Assembly: GCA_030867875.1 (NCBI GenBank)
Contig: JAOWCC010000064.1
Location: forward strand, 35,300,802-35,364,801
Reading direction: 5' to 3'
DNA: 64,000 nucleotides
DNA from: Actinernus sp. WN-2022
Lineage: Eukaryota; Cnidaria; Anthozoa; Actiniaria; Actinernidae
A program made the translations under genes and the position numbers. This document shows positions 32,130-45,000 of the stretch, in pieces. The notes beneath the pieces were generated by a model. It had not been told where the DNA came from, ran no database searches, and worked only from the letters and a program-made list of their open reading frames with translations. The first letter of the stretch is position 1. Each line of letters starts with the position of its first letter.

Positions 32130-33098
32130 ATGGACGTAAAGATGTATGGAGGTTCTTCGACATCTGCAACAGGAACATACAAACGTTTTTCAGTACAGGG
32201 GACAAGCTCTTCGACGACGCGGGGACGACTCGCGGGTTCAATCAGCACGACAACTTCTGGAACAGCAAGAACTAATGCCACGAGGGAAAGGCCTACAGAT
32301 TCTTATTCCAGCTCATATGCAGCAGGGACAAATGGTTATTCAACCAGAAGTAATAGGCAACTTCCAGAAGGACCGGGACCTTTGCCAAATAGATACTCGC
32401 ATGATAGAGATGTTCGCTATGTTTCGTCCACACACAAGAGGGACGAACAACTACTGCAAAGGAATGGTTACCCCGCTAAATCAAACTACGATCGAGATAC
32501 TCAGTTTATGCGAAGGAAAGTTTCTAATGATTCAGGTTATGGTAGTCCTAGCGTCAAATCTCAAACAGGCTTCACGTCTTCTACTTCTAATACAACGAGT
32601 GCAGTCATGAGTAAACCCAGTTACAATTATTCTCTAGCCGGTAGAAGGTCAAAATCGTTTTCAAATATACACTCTACTTTTGCTGAGCTTTCTTTTACTA
32701 ATGATGATCAGAAAGGCAAGTGTGCTTCTAGTATAAAGGACTCGTCTTCTCGGAGCTACGAGGCTAGCGGTAATCAAATGGGTTATCGATCAAATGGAAT
32801 TTCGTCGAGGACGAAGACTTTAGAAAGTCTCCCCAAAGCGAGCGACACCAGTTCAGTGTACATGCAATCCACTTCACAGTCAGACTACAGAGCTTCTTTA
32901 AATCGCGTTAGAAATTCTACTAATAACACTTCCAGCTCTTCAGAGAGTTCATCCAGTCAAATATCTGGAATGAGCCCATCAACGAAGAAAAGTGGCTTGA
33001 TTCTGGATTACAACGAAAATAGAAGAGAAACTATCACTGCATTGCCGCACGCTTTGAGGAGAAGTTCGCGAAGTTCAAACTCTAGTTCTTCGCCTACG
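32130..33098 (+). CDS. USP exon 1: disordered N-terminal extension
   Basis: ATG at 32130 sits in CTTTACAAATGG and opens 323 codons dominated by Ser, Thr, Asn, Arg and Tyr, with no globular domain. Such tails steer substrate choice and localisation in USP2. The donor ACG/GTGAGT ends the exon at 33098. The same exon, truncated, occurs at 2482-3371. Confidence 0.9.
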
Positions 33099-36000
33099 GT
33101 GAGTGCTAAACAGGTTTTTTTGTTTCTCATATGTTCGCATGTTTAGAGGTATCGCAATCCGGTCTTATTATACATGTATTTATCTTTATATAGCTATGTG
33201 CACTTTTTATACGATCATTAGTTTCTAATAATATATATATCAGAGACCAGCATGGTGAAATTATTACAAGACGTTTTTGTTGGAAACCAACTTGAGATGT
33301 TGGAAAGAGAATGTTGCTTAATTCGTTGGCAGATGCCACTAATGTCAAAGTACTCCTACACCAACACTTTGACATTTAGTCAATTCTTAGCGTCCTTACC
33401 TTTGGACCGAGCTAATTGCCCTAATTGAATTTGGTTATTCTGATATCTGATGTTCGTATTGGGGTTTTATAGTCGTAATTAAATAATTTTAATGATAACA
33501 CGTGTTTACCATTTTTCCGTGATCACGACTTCAAGTTCAACGTGACACTTGTATAGTACAGTGCAATTATGATAGTATATTGAGGTTATTTATAGTCAGC
33601 TAGGCATCTACATGTAATATATGTAATATATATGGCTGTCCACTAAAAATACGAATGAGGAGTAAAAAGCACATGCACAATATTATATGTTTAGCTGAAT
33701 AATAAGTTATTTATTATATATCAATCTACAAATAAACTGAACTCTGTCAATATTCGATTAAATATTGAAATGTGAGTTCACATACTCTAAACTATGGGTT
33801 CAGTTTGGATGTAACACAGGCTATACTATTGTATGACATATCACACTTATGTCCAAACCTCCCCTTCCTCCCCCCCTCCTAAAAAAAAAAAAAGAAGAAA
33901 AAAAAGAAAGATACATGGAGTATATCTCCCTGGGGTGGCCGGGTCATCAGTCAGTAAAGAAAAATTGAAGGGTGGGTCAAAAAGAGTCAAAGATATAGCA
34001 AATTTTACATCAGTGGTAATAAGAAATCCTATTCTGATAACTGAGTATTTTTAAATATATAAATGTCATTTCACATCCAGTGCATTATAAGCTATTTTGA
34101 AGCATGTCATGAAGGCTAATGACAGAATATCCTTACTCAATCAATCTTTATTTCCCACCTATTTGTAGATTTACAGTTCCTTGTTTGAAAAATAAGCAAA
34201 ATAAGAAAAAGTCAATGATAAAGGTACAATATACATATTAAGGGTGTCTAGGGGCTAAATAAATGAAGGTTTTCTAGTTAGCCCCTAAAAAATATACAAC
34301 CTATGTTTGTTTTTCGTTGTTAAGAATAATAAAGCTTTTACTTTCAAGGAAACTGGTTAATGTAAAGTTATTACATGTATGATAATATTTAAGTCACAAT
34401 ACTCTATGCATGAAATTCTAAATTGACAGTGTGATACCCAATCTTTATATTATTAGTATAGGTAATCAAAATAATGGGGACGAGTGAAATTAGGGATAAA
34501 TTTCACGCATGTTTGTCAAAATCGAAGTAATTTCCTGAGCCGCTTCGGCGAGGGAAATTACATAGATTTTGACAAACACAAGTGAAATTTATCCCTAATT
34601 TCACGAGTTACTATTTGATTACCCTGCATTAAAGGGACTATGTCATGGTACTGTGCATGTATTGAGTAATCGCTCGGTTGGTGGCTGTTAATTGGATACA
34701 AACAGTTAAACTTCTCTCCCTCAAGGCTTGATTGAAAGGATTTTCAATATTTTCCCCGGAGACTGTTTATATATGTTGTAGGTTGTTTCTCATTTCAGGT
34801 TGTTTTTAAAACAACCTAGGTCATTTTAGGGTCTGTTAAATGTAGAGTTAGGGTTTGTATGACAATTGAAGAATTTAAAGCATTACATTTCTACGTTGCG
34901 ACTTAGCTCTAAAAACCCTAAATTAGTGAGCACCCATTGTTGACGATTAGGGTGTTTTTAAATGTAGGGGTAGGGTTTGGATTAGTTCACAGGACCATTG
35001 AAAAAGCATTAGTTTTCTGTGTTGTTCAGTGATCTATTAGTCCGAAAAAAAGCTTAATTTAGTGACTATAGCTCTAAAAACCCTAAATTAGTGAGCACCC
35101 ATTGTTGACGGTTAGGGTTTTTTTAAATGTAGGGTTAGGTTTTGGATTAATTAGTTCACAGGACCATTGAAGAAGCATTATCCTCGTCTGTTATGTTAGT
35201 GACTTAGCTCTAAACACCCAAAATTAGCGAGAATTGGTTACTGTTAGGGTTACTTAAATGTTGGGCTAGGGTTTGGATTAGTTTGCAGGACCATTAAATA
35301 AATTCGATTTTAATATAATAGTGTTAGGAATGAGTTTGCTTGGAGTGGGGTGTTAACTGACTATAATAAATCTGCTTGTTATTGGCACTTGTTCCGCATG
35401 GAAACGGCAAAGTGAAAACATAACCGTTAATAACGTTTTGAGTTATTTCTGTGTGAGTTATCGATCATTTATATATTTTTTACGTCTTTTCACATTCTCG
35501 GAATTCTTTGATTAGAGACTGACAAGGCAATACAGTATAATACAGTGTTTCTTTGATCTACTTCAATTTTTTTCTAGACACAGTGGTCAGTGTTTTATTC
35601 CATTGGAAAAGCTGAAGCCAGCTACTCCAAGATCCTCTGCACTCGTCACTTTTATACTGAGATACTATTTAGCTCTTGAATTGTAAAAATTTTCTTCTAG
35701 ATACAATGTTAGAGGTGATGCGCTTTCTTTTGTCTTTATTTTAGGTCAATTATTACTCTAAGTCGGTTCGGTTGACACAGTTTGTTTCGAAGTACGAGTA
35801 GAGCCGTAATAAAGTCAAGAAACAAAGTATTTTTTTCTGGATTTAGCTTCCTAGTTACTTCCCTTGAGTTGTGGCAGCTTTCATAAAAGAACGCAGAGAC
35901 AACACAAACTTCATCTGTGTTACAGTTTCGTCCCCGTTTTAATGTCGTCCATGCAATGTTTTCGAAAGATGTTTCAAAGTCCGATTTTGTTAGTAGTACG

Positions 36001-39000
36001 CATGCGCACATAAAGAGAGGGACTGGGTTCGATGATAAGTCACTTGGAGAATAAATGATGTGTTCAAATCAACCAGCGCTTTCGTGGCGCAGTGCGATAA
36101 TCCACTGGATTAATATCTACCAGGTGTTCCTCGTGATTCGGCCAAGTTAAGCCCGACCGGGCAAGGTTAGTAAGTGGATGGGTGACCGTCAAGGTAAGTA
36201 GTACAGTAAGGTGGGTCAGGGGGAACAAAGAGAAAATTGAGAGGAAGTGGGAAGGGAGGGGAAGGAAGTAGAGGGGAGGGGTAGGTTGTCAAAAATTATT
36301 TTGTAGGGGAGGGGTGGGTGATTTTTTCTCTTTTTAAATTCCCCCCCAAAAAACTAAACTGTGGGTGGGTCAGAGCTTTCTTGTCAAAATATTATTATTA
36401 TTATTAAGCCAATTTTTTAAGATGGATAATGGTGTACATAATGTTGTTGTATACACTTATAGCAATAATACTATTGTTATTATGTTTATGAATGTCCAAT
36501 GCCACAGTACTACTCCTATGGCAGGTGGTACCCACATTACTTTAATAATCACAGCAGGGGTGCATTTTACATAATCTGCTACTAATCATTGTTAATTAAT
36601 AAACAATCCCCATATAGTGTCTAAAACTCTAAGTTAAGACTAAAATTATTATTCCAAGGACAGAAAAATGAGTTCATTGAAATCCATACTGTATGTCCCA
36701 AAATTGGGGAGTTATTTATTTTCAGATAAATTTGGGGGTTCTTAGTCCTCAAGCTTATGTAAGCTAATTACCAATATTTATTAATTCTGAGGCATATGAT
36801 TTAAGATATTGCTTAAAGAATATGACAATTTGTTTGAGGAGCTAACATATATAAAATTATGTACTATAGTTTTCAGCATACTATTAAATATGCAGCTCAA
36901 AATGATTATTTCCTGTTAGTAACTTATCAAGTGCTATTTTTTTTTGGTAAACTATAGTAAAATCATTTTATTCTATAAACTACAGTGTTTTGCATGATTG
37001 TGTGGATATTCCCTCAGCTAATTAGTTCTTGCCTTATCGGGCAATAACATTGATTGAGTAATATTGTGCTTATTGGTATTGTTTATAAAATAAAAAGAAT
37101 ACTACATGGACACTTATAGATATGAAGTTTATCTTCTCATGTTCAACTTGATGTCTCACTCATTCGTTGAACTTGACGAGTTATCAAATATAAATCAAAT
37201 ATCTGTGCTGCACAACATATTATGTTTCACATTTGAGATAATACAAATATATCACACATGTGACATCATTACTTTTATGTTGAGCATAAAACCCAGTGAA
37301 TAATAGCTTGGCAAATAATAAACAGAATCTTACATGGCAGCTCAGAGATATGGTTTTATTGTAATTCTTGTGGTAAATTTGCTATAATACACTCATTCCC
37401 TGTGCTTACTCATGTATTATAATATTTACAATGAAAAAAAGTTTCTCCAGACCATTTCAAGGTCACCATTACCACTACGATATCTACTTCAATTAGCGAT
37501 AGCACTGGTGCTACTGAAAAGAGCTCCTGAAAATTAGTCAAAATCCCAAATTTGAGAGTTATACCTCACCTAGAACTTAGCCAGAAGCCACCTAAGAAGC
37601 TAGATGTATAGTCACCTAGAAGCTAGATGTAGTCAAGTAAAGTGCACTGTTTTTATAGACATTTGTATGAGGACCCGTGCAACAATTTGGACCCCCATGC
37701 ACATACAAATGTCTGTAAAGTTGGCTTACTTTGTGGGACTGTATCTTTGCTCACAGACAAGATATAACTATCAAATTTGGGATTTTTACTAATTTTGAGG
37801 TGTTCTTTGTAGTAGTACTGGTGCTATCGCTAATTGAAGTAGATATTGTAGTGTTAAATTGGTGACCTTGAAATGGTCTATTTGAGGTACGTCCAATTAC
37901 TAGTAATTAAACTAAAACAAATATTTGCATTGCTTAGTTTTATATTCTGATCACTGTCATATTATATCAGTAGTTTTGAAATGGTTCAAATTATGATTCC
38001 ATGTAACTTGAGCTATCTTTTTATCCCATGTACACAATGCAATTTAATTTACATTTAGATTTCAGAAAAAGGTAAAAAAACTGATTTTAATGTCTGAATA
38101 CAGAGATTCCACTATCAGACAAACCTGGGGCTGCTGTTTGTTTGTATATGCATGACTACTGAATAACAAATGTACAGAGTAGCAGCTGATAGAAAAGGCC
38201 AGCAGGATCTCTGATACACAAGTTGTACAGTAATTGTATTATAAAGTTATAGTCTATACAAATACAATCCTTTATTGATGATATCTTGAACAAAGACATG
38301 AATTATTGAAAGAACAACTGACCTCAGTAAGCTTATGGTAACATTACCAGTACATGTACATGTAGCTTGACCACATATACCTAGAACCATATAATATTAG
38401 TGCAGTGTGTCAATGTCATGCAAACTGACAGACATTTTCTAAATGCCTTTCTCATGTCCCTTTCAGTCTAATGGTCATGGATGCTATGATGGTCTGGTTG
38501 GATTAAGGAACCTCGGAAATACAGTGAGTATGAGAAGGAGTATCCATAATAATATTATTATTATTATAATAATTATAGCTTGCTTCTATCTTTGGGATGT
38601 ATTTAAATGTCATAATTTTAAGTTACACAAGTTAGAACACAAACATTAACATTTTTTGCAAGACATTTAGCTTTTATGTATTATTAATACAGGTTTCTGT
38701 AAATGACTTGTCTTGAATACCAAGTGCTGTAACACTATATTCAAAGTCCACTCCAGTGGAAAAATCCAGAGTCATTTATCATTTGAATCTCAGTTTATAG
38801 AAAAAAGGTTTTATCCAGGGTACGAGTAATATAATATTGGAGGAAATTACATATAGAGGTAGGACTATTCAGGAGGTATATATACACGTCCATAAATTAT
38901 ACCCTCACAGCTGCTTGAGTTATTTATAGCAAATTCATTCTTGGTGGTCGGTTTTAAAGGTAGAAACACTCTATGCCCTAAAAAGACTTAAGATAAAGAT

Positions 39001-42000
39001 TATTACATAGCAATTATTTACACCCATGAACAAGTGCAAACAGGATATGGATATAAATGCCAATGTTATTTAGTCTTTTCGTAATAATCATTATTATTCA
39101 ACAAGCTATGAAATACCCAGTTTTACACACAACATAATATTACCATGCATAATACCTGGAGTAATTTATACATGTAGCTTTTTTTTAGTGTATAGAAACA
39201 GAATCTTACACAACAGCTTCTTCTAGTGGTGAATTTGTCATTTGATTAATAAATACACTTGTTTGCTTTAGATGTATTTACTATTAACCCTTTTGTCTTT
39301 CTCCCTTCCAGTGTTTTATGAATTCCATTCTCCAGTGTCTTAGTAGTACTTGGCTGCTAACAGACCACCTACTCAAGGGATTCCATGTAAAGAATATCAA
39401 CACTAAGAGTAGCATGAAGGGCAAGCTCATTCAAGGTATACAAAATAATGTCCATAGTAGGCCATTTTAGCAGCTCAACCATTGATTGATCGACCGACTA
39501 CACTCAATCACCATTGATTATGGTTCACTATGGTTGATCATGATCGACTATGGTCGACTACGCTCGATTGGCATCGATTATGGTCAACTACATGTATGCT
39601 TGATCACTGTTGATCAAACGTGACTTTATCTTCTAAAAGTTACATTGTCAAGTTTCAAGGAAAGTTACATGTAACAATGAAATGAATGTAGCCAACTGTT
39701 GATCATCATGATGGTGGACTATGTGCTCAATCAAAAATTATGTTTTAAATTACTTCCAAGGTTTTTTGTGTTGTGCCATTTTCAAATGTTCATGTTATTA
39801 ATTATGCTGTTTTCAAAAGTACACGTTATCAGTTATATTGTTCTCAAAAGTTCATGTTATGGAACAGTGTTATGATGATTGTGGTCGATAACGGCCATCC
39901 TCACACAATCAAGGTCAATCATGGTCTCCCTCTGACCATCGTGGTCGATCTCAGTCATCCTCTGATGATCAATGCAGTCGGTCTGTGAAGTCCTGACAGT
40001 CAATGGGTGGAACCGTAGAATAGTGGATCAGTCGCTCGATGATGGTCGATCGATCAGCTTACTGATAACCACAGTTGACCACAGTTGATCGATCAATGTT
40101 CAGCTGGTGGAGTAGCCTGTTAGCTCAGTGGTTAAGCACCGGTTTGGTGTGCAGGAGGTTGAGGGTTCAAAACCCTGCCTGGAACAACACTCAGGGTCTT
40201 AAAATAACACTGGTATATAATCAACTAAAGTCGATTGAGGGCTAGCGAAGGGCTAGCGCTCGAAACGTCAGCTGCTACTCGCTTTCCACGGTGGTTAGCA
40301 TCATATCGACTTTAGTTGATCATATACCAGTGTTTATCTTCCCTGCCGATGCAGACCAACACTAGTTTTTACAGGAACTATAGTTACCTATCGTATCTAG
40401 GTGCTGCCTTTGTGAAACACTCTCGTTCTCAAACTGCAAAAGATTAAACCTTCATGTAAGACTGTTGTGAGCTACCAATTTAACATTAAATAAGTTCACT
40501 TTACCTTTTTATCATTAGAATGGTTTTGTGACTTGAATTTGGAATTCAACCCCGGATTCATATAAACCAAGCCATTTTAAGGTGGCACTGTTATTGTCAA
40601 TGATCAACTTTCTCATGACGTAAGACAAAATAATAGTCAGATTTTAGTGAAGGAAGGCAAAGATTCAAGTTGATAAAAAAATACTGCTTTAAAGAGAAAT
40701 TTAGAGCAATTTGACATTGGTTCACTGTAACTGAAATCAAGTTTCTAGAATAAGCTTTAATCTTTGCCATCCTCCACCTAAAAAGTTTGAAAAGTGTATC
40801 ATGCATCTGCATGCTATTTCTCTTCTACCTTGGGGTGTTATTTTTGTAGTTTTGGTTTAAAGAAACTGACATACTCTTTCACCACCAGACGTTTTCAGTA
40901 AAAAGACTGCCCTAAACCCAATGGTTTTGGGAGATTTTAGTGAAAATCAATATTCCAAACCTCATCTTCAACTTCGGTATTTTTGAAGAGCTTGACTAGA
41001 TCTTCGTCATCTAGCTCTAAAAGTCTTCAGAGTCAGAGATTTTCACAGAAATGCTTCCAGAATTAGAATATTCTTCTATGGAAGACATTTAAACTTCATG
41101 TGGTGTTAGATTTCATCAGGAAAAGGCATAAACAAACTTCAAACTCACGTAACTCTAAAACCAATTGGTCAATTCAACAACCAAATGCCTCTATTTTGTG
41201 CAAAAAGTTATGCTAATCAGTCCTGCCAGTTTTCTGGCGCGTGGTGTTTTAGACACTTAAGATTTGAGCTGCAAAAACCAGTGTGTGGTGGTGAAAGGGT
41301 TAAGCCTGCACAGTAGTGTTTGATAAATTTTGTACTGTTATCCTAAAAAATACTTTTGCTCTCTCAGCTTATGCAGACCTCATAAAATCCATGTGGAAAC
41401 CCTGCAATTCAGAGGCAGCTATCTCTCCTCATTCCTTCAAGACACAAATACAAAGATTTGCACCTCGCTTTGTTGGCTATAAGTAAGTTTAATTGCAGAG
41501 GTCCTACATGGTTTGTACATACACTGAACACTATAGATATAACAAGGGAGGTGAATTTCATGTCTGCTCTCACACTAGGTGTCCAACCCAGGTGCACAAC
41601 TGCACAGTCAAAGTGGAGGCCCAGGTTCAAGTCCCAGTGGGACCCTTTCTTTTTTTCTTTGATCCCTCAGTCTATTTTCCTTTTTAAAGCCCCCTTTTGC
41701 ACAAATTTCCCATGACTTTGCTTCTTGTTCTCGTTGTTTTTATTTTCTCCTTTTGGGGGGGATTTCAAACCTTCCAGTTATAAGACTGATATAATTTATT
41801 TAGAGTCAGAGTGCATTTGTGTTCCACCTCAATTCCCACTGGATAAAATATCAATAGAGATGAGACAAATTATTGCACACAAAAGGTTTAGGCGCCAAAG
41901 CTGTCAATTTAAGGATGAAACTGTGTCAAATAATCAATAACAACTAAGCCACCAGGAGAACTAACATCACAGCTAACATAAATACAAAAAGTACTGTAGA

Positions 42001-45000
42001 AAAATGCATTGATGTGTCCAGCATAATTGAGGCATATAGGGAGGTCATAGGGAGGTCATAATTGAGACATATAGGGAGGTCATAGGGAGGTCATGAAAAT
42101 CGCTGCAGAGTTGTTTATATCTCATTCCCACAGTTGACAAACCAACTTTTTTTTTTCTTTTTAAACTTTGTTTATTGTAAACATTTCTAATTACTAAATT
42201 ACATTACACCAAATTTATATCACTAAAAGACACGACAAAGAGACAAACCAACTTGTGTTTGTAACATCAGCAACTCTCATTGACAACATTTTCGTCAACA
42301 ATCCTGAGCAAATCCTGGCCAGTGGAAACATTTATATCTGATATAAGTGACTATTTCTCTCAATTTTGCATAACGAAAGCATCAAGGGATAAACCAGTTA
42401 TAAACAGAACAAAAATGTGTGACTTCTCAACGTTTTCTCCCGATCGTTTAAATGACAATCTTTCCCAAGTCGACTGGACAGAAATCCTTGCGAATGAAGC
42501 CAATGATGTAGATAAATTGTGTGTTTAATAAATTTGTTAACATTGAAACAATTTGCCCCCATGAAAACAATATCAAAACGCAAAGCAAAGCAGCTTCCAA
42601 AACCCTAGCCTGAATTCCAGCCGTCTCCTCTGGTTCGTTCCTCCAGACAGAAACGTCTGAATCCAATAGCCGATAATGCCGTCCAGTGACGTCAAGGCGG
42701 ATTAACAATTTAATTTATGCAAATAAAACTGTCACGGCGGTAGTAAGAGTTTGCCTTGAGAAATTATTTGAGATCATGCTGGCCAAAATAAAAGCCTTAC
42801 CTATATATATATCTGTTGTAGGTCATATTGACCCTTCAGGTCAAATTGACTCCAAGTCAATATAACCTAGGTCAAATTGACCTGAGTCAATTCAACCTAG
42901 GTCAAATTGATTCAACCTGGTGTTTGTGTTTAAGGTAATGTTTTCTTCAGCTAATTTTTTCAAGATTCTAAAAAGGGAACTTACATATTAGGGTTTTCAA
43001 ATGTAAGGGTTTGGGTCAGTTCACAAGGAACATCTAAGAAGTATCCTATTTCGTGTTGTTTAGTGATTAATAGCCCTAAACAACCCTACATTATTAGTGA
43101 GCACCTGTTGTTGACGGTTAGGGTCTTCTTAAATGTAGGGGAAGGGTTTGTATTAGTTCTCAATATAATAGAAGGAGGATTTTACAGTCTATTATTTAGT
43201 ATCTTACAGTTCTAAACACGCTAAATAAATTAGTGACTATAGCTCTAAACACCGAAAATCGGTTCACTCGACTGTTGACACAGTTTGTTTTGAAGTATGA
43301 GTGGAGCCGTAATGAAGTACACCTGATCATCTATAAACGATGTATTTTTTTAGATTTAGCTTTCTTACTTCCCTTGAATTGCTACAGTTTTTATGAAAGA
43401 ACGCAGAGTCAACACAAACTTCATCTGTGTTACAGACTGTTTGGTCCGGGTTTAATATCAGGTCCATGTTTTTGGAAAGATGTTTCCAAGGCCGATTTTG
43501 TTAGCAGTACGCATGTGCGCATAACGAGAGAGACTGGGTTCGACGATTACTCACATGGAGAATAAATGATGTGTTCAAATCAACAAGCGCTTTCGTGGCG
43601 CAGTGCGATAATCCACTGGATTAATATCTACCAGGCGTTCCTCGTGATTCAGCCAAGTTAAGCCCGATCGGGTGAGGTAAGTAAATGGATGGGTGACCTG
43701 AATGTAAGTGGTCAGGCATGACACCAGGGGGGTTAAGAAAGGGATAGAAGTAGGGGTGGTAGTAGGAAGAGAAGGGGGGATGTAGGAAGAAGAGGGGAGA
43801 GGTGGGTTGTCAAAAAATAATTGTAGGGGAGGGGATGGTGAATTTTTTTTTCTTTTTAGTACTCCCCCTAAATGATAGCCAAACCTGAGTCAATTTGACC
43901 TGGGTCAATTTGACCTAGGTTAAATTGACTCGGGGTCAATTTGACCTGAAGGGTCAATTTGACCTACAACATATCCATCCCATTTGCTTCTCAAGTGCCT
44001 CTTATGTTGTGAAAACCTTTTCGAAGCAACAAATCGTTATATTATATTTGGAGGCAAAGTATGTACAGTTTGATCTTTGTCTTTCTGTTGACCTTTGTCT
44101 CGTGATCTGCCGTTCGAATCGACACAGCTACGAGATATTACCTATGTAAATGATGCAACAGAAAAGTAGAAAAACATAAAAGGATAATGGAGAATTTTCG
44201 AAGAAATACAAAGACTCTTTTACGGGAAAGAACGTCAGTTCCTTGAAGAGAGTAGTGACATTCTTTACCACTGCGAGTGTGAACAAATAATCAATTATCA
44301 ACAACCCCACGGACGCGATGCGATAAAATGTACATGTTTACAGGACAGTCGGCCGGTTATTGTGCAGGACACTTTCAATCAGATGTTTTCATTACGAATT
44401 CACTGGTCTTTGCCAAAGACAATCACTCCACTGAAACTCAACGATCGACAATCGCAAGTCCAAAGTGAATCCTGCCGTCTTCTCGGATGAGTTAATTATG
44501 ATAATTATGCAAAATTATAGAATATGAACCAATCAAAGATCACTACCAGGTTTTCTGGTAGTGACGTCACTGGACGGCATTGTCGGCTATTGGATTCAGA
44601 CGTCTCTCTCAGGAGGAACGAACTGGAGGAGACGGCTGAAATTCAGGCTAGCAAAACCCTGGATTACTAAAGGTTTACGTGCCTCAATTAAAGTTAAAAA
44701 CAAACTATATGCATCTGGTGATGACGCCAGTTACAAACTTTACAGAAATAAAATGTGTAAGCTAACACAAATAAGTAAAAAACAATATTTTCATGATTTT
44801 TTAAATGCTAACCTTACTAATATGAAAAAAACATGGGAAGGAATACATAATTTACTAAACCGAAAATCAAAGAACCATTAAGGAATATTAGTGTTATTAA
44901 GGATTTTAATCACAGTGACAGAATCACTAGTAAGAGACCCTTTGCAAATACCGAACATTTTGAACAAACATTTTGCATCTCTGTAATAAATTAGCAAACA

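Larger units (their letters stand above)
25597..33016. repeat. Segmental duplication, copy B (partner 1-3371)
   Basis: This is the full-length partner of copy A. It differs from A by three extra blocks (27241-27561, 28028-28517, 28605-31788) and otherwise by scattered substitutions and small indels. Similarity ends at about 33013, in the GATTACAACGAA of USP exon 1, which is exactly where copy A meets the 16.6 kb element. Confidence 0.93.
33099..38466 (+). other. USP intron 1
   Basis: A 5.4 kb AT-rich intron. Recognised inside it are a hairpin at 34461, CCCTAAATTAG tandem units at 34800-35290, a 5S-like segment at 36090 and a 430-bp foldback at 37449. The rest shows no coding signal. A poly-purine run lies at 36205-36320 and an A/G-rich run at 33880-33910. 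Confidence 0.7.
42607..44651. mobile_element. DNA element with about 100-bp TIRs and 9-bp TSD
   Basis: The ends AGCCTGAATTCCAGCCGTCT and AGACGGCTGAAATTCAGGCT are inverted, with matches continuing through TCTGAATCCAATAGCCGA and ACGTCA. CAAAACCCT lies on both sides (42598-42606 and 44652-44660), and the interrupted LINE reads through if one copy is removed. A 9-bp TSD is compatible with Mutator-like elements, but no transposase is present. It contains the nested element 42815-43970. A partial copy is at 52757-53025. Confidence 0.85.

Noticed and set aside
36088..36200. Functional 5S rRNA gene
   Set aside because: Only the 3' half matches. The 5' half is unrelated, and both copies lie in the same dispersed repeat.
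43233..43565. 110-codon frame inside the AGGTCA-ended element
   Set aside because: The matching region at 35730-36010 does not keep the same frame open, so it is not conserved coding.
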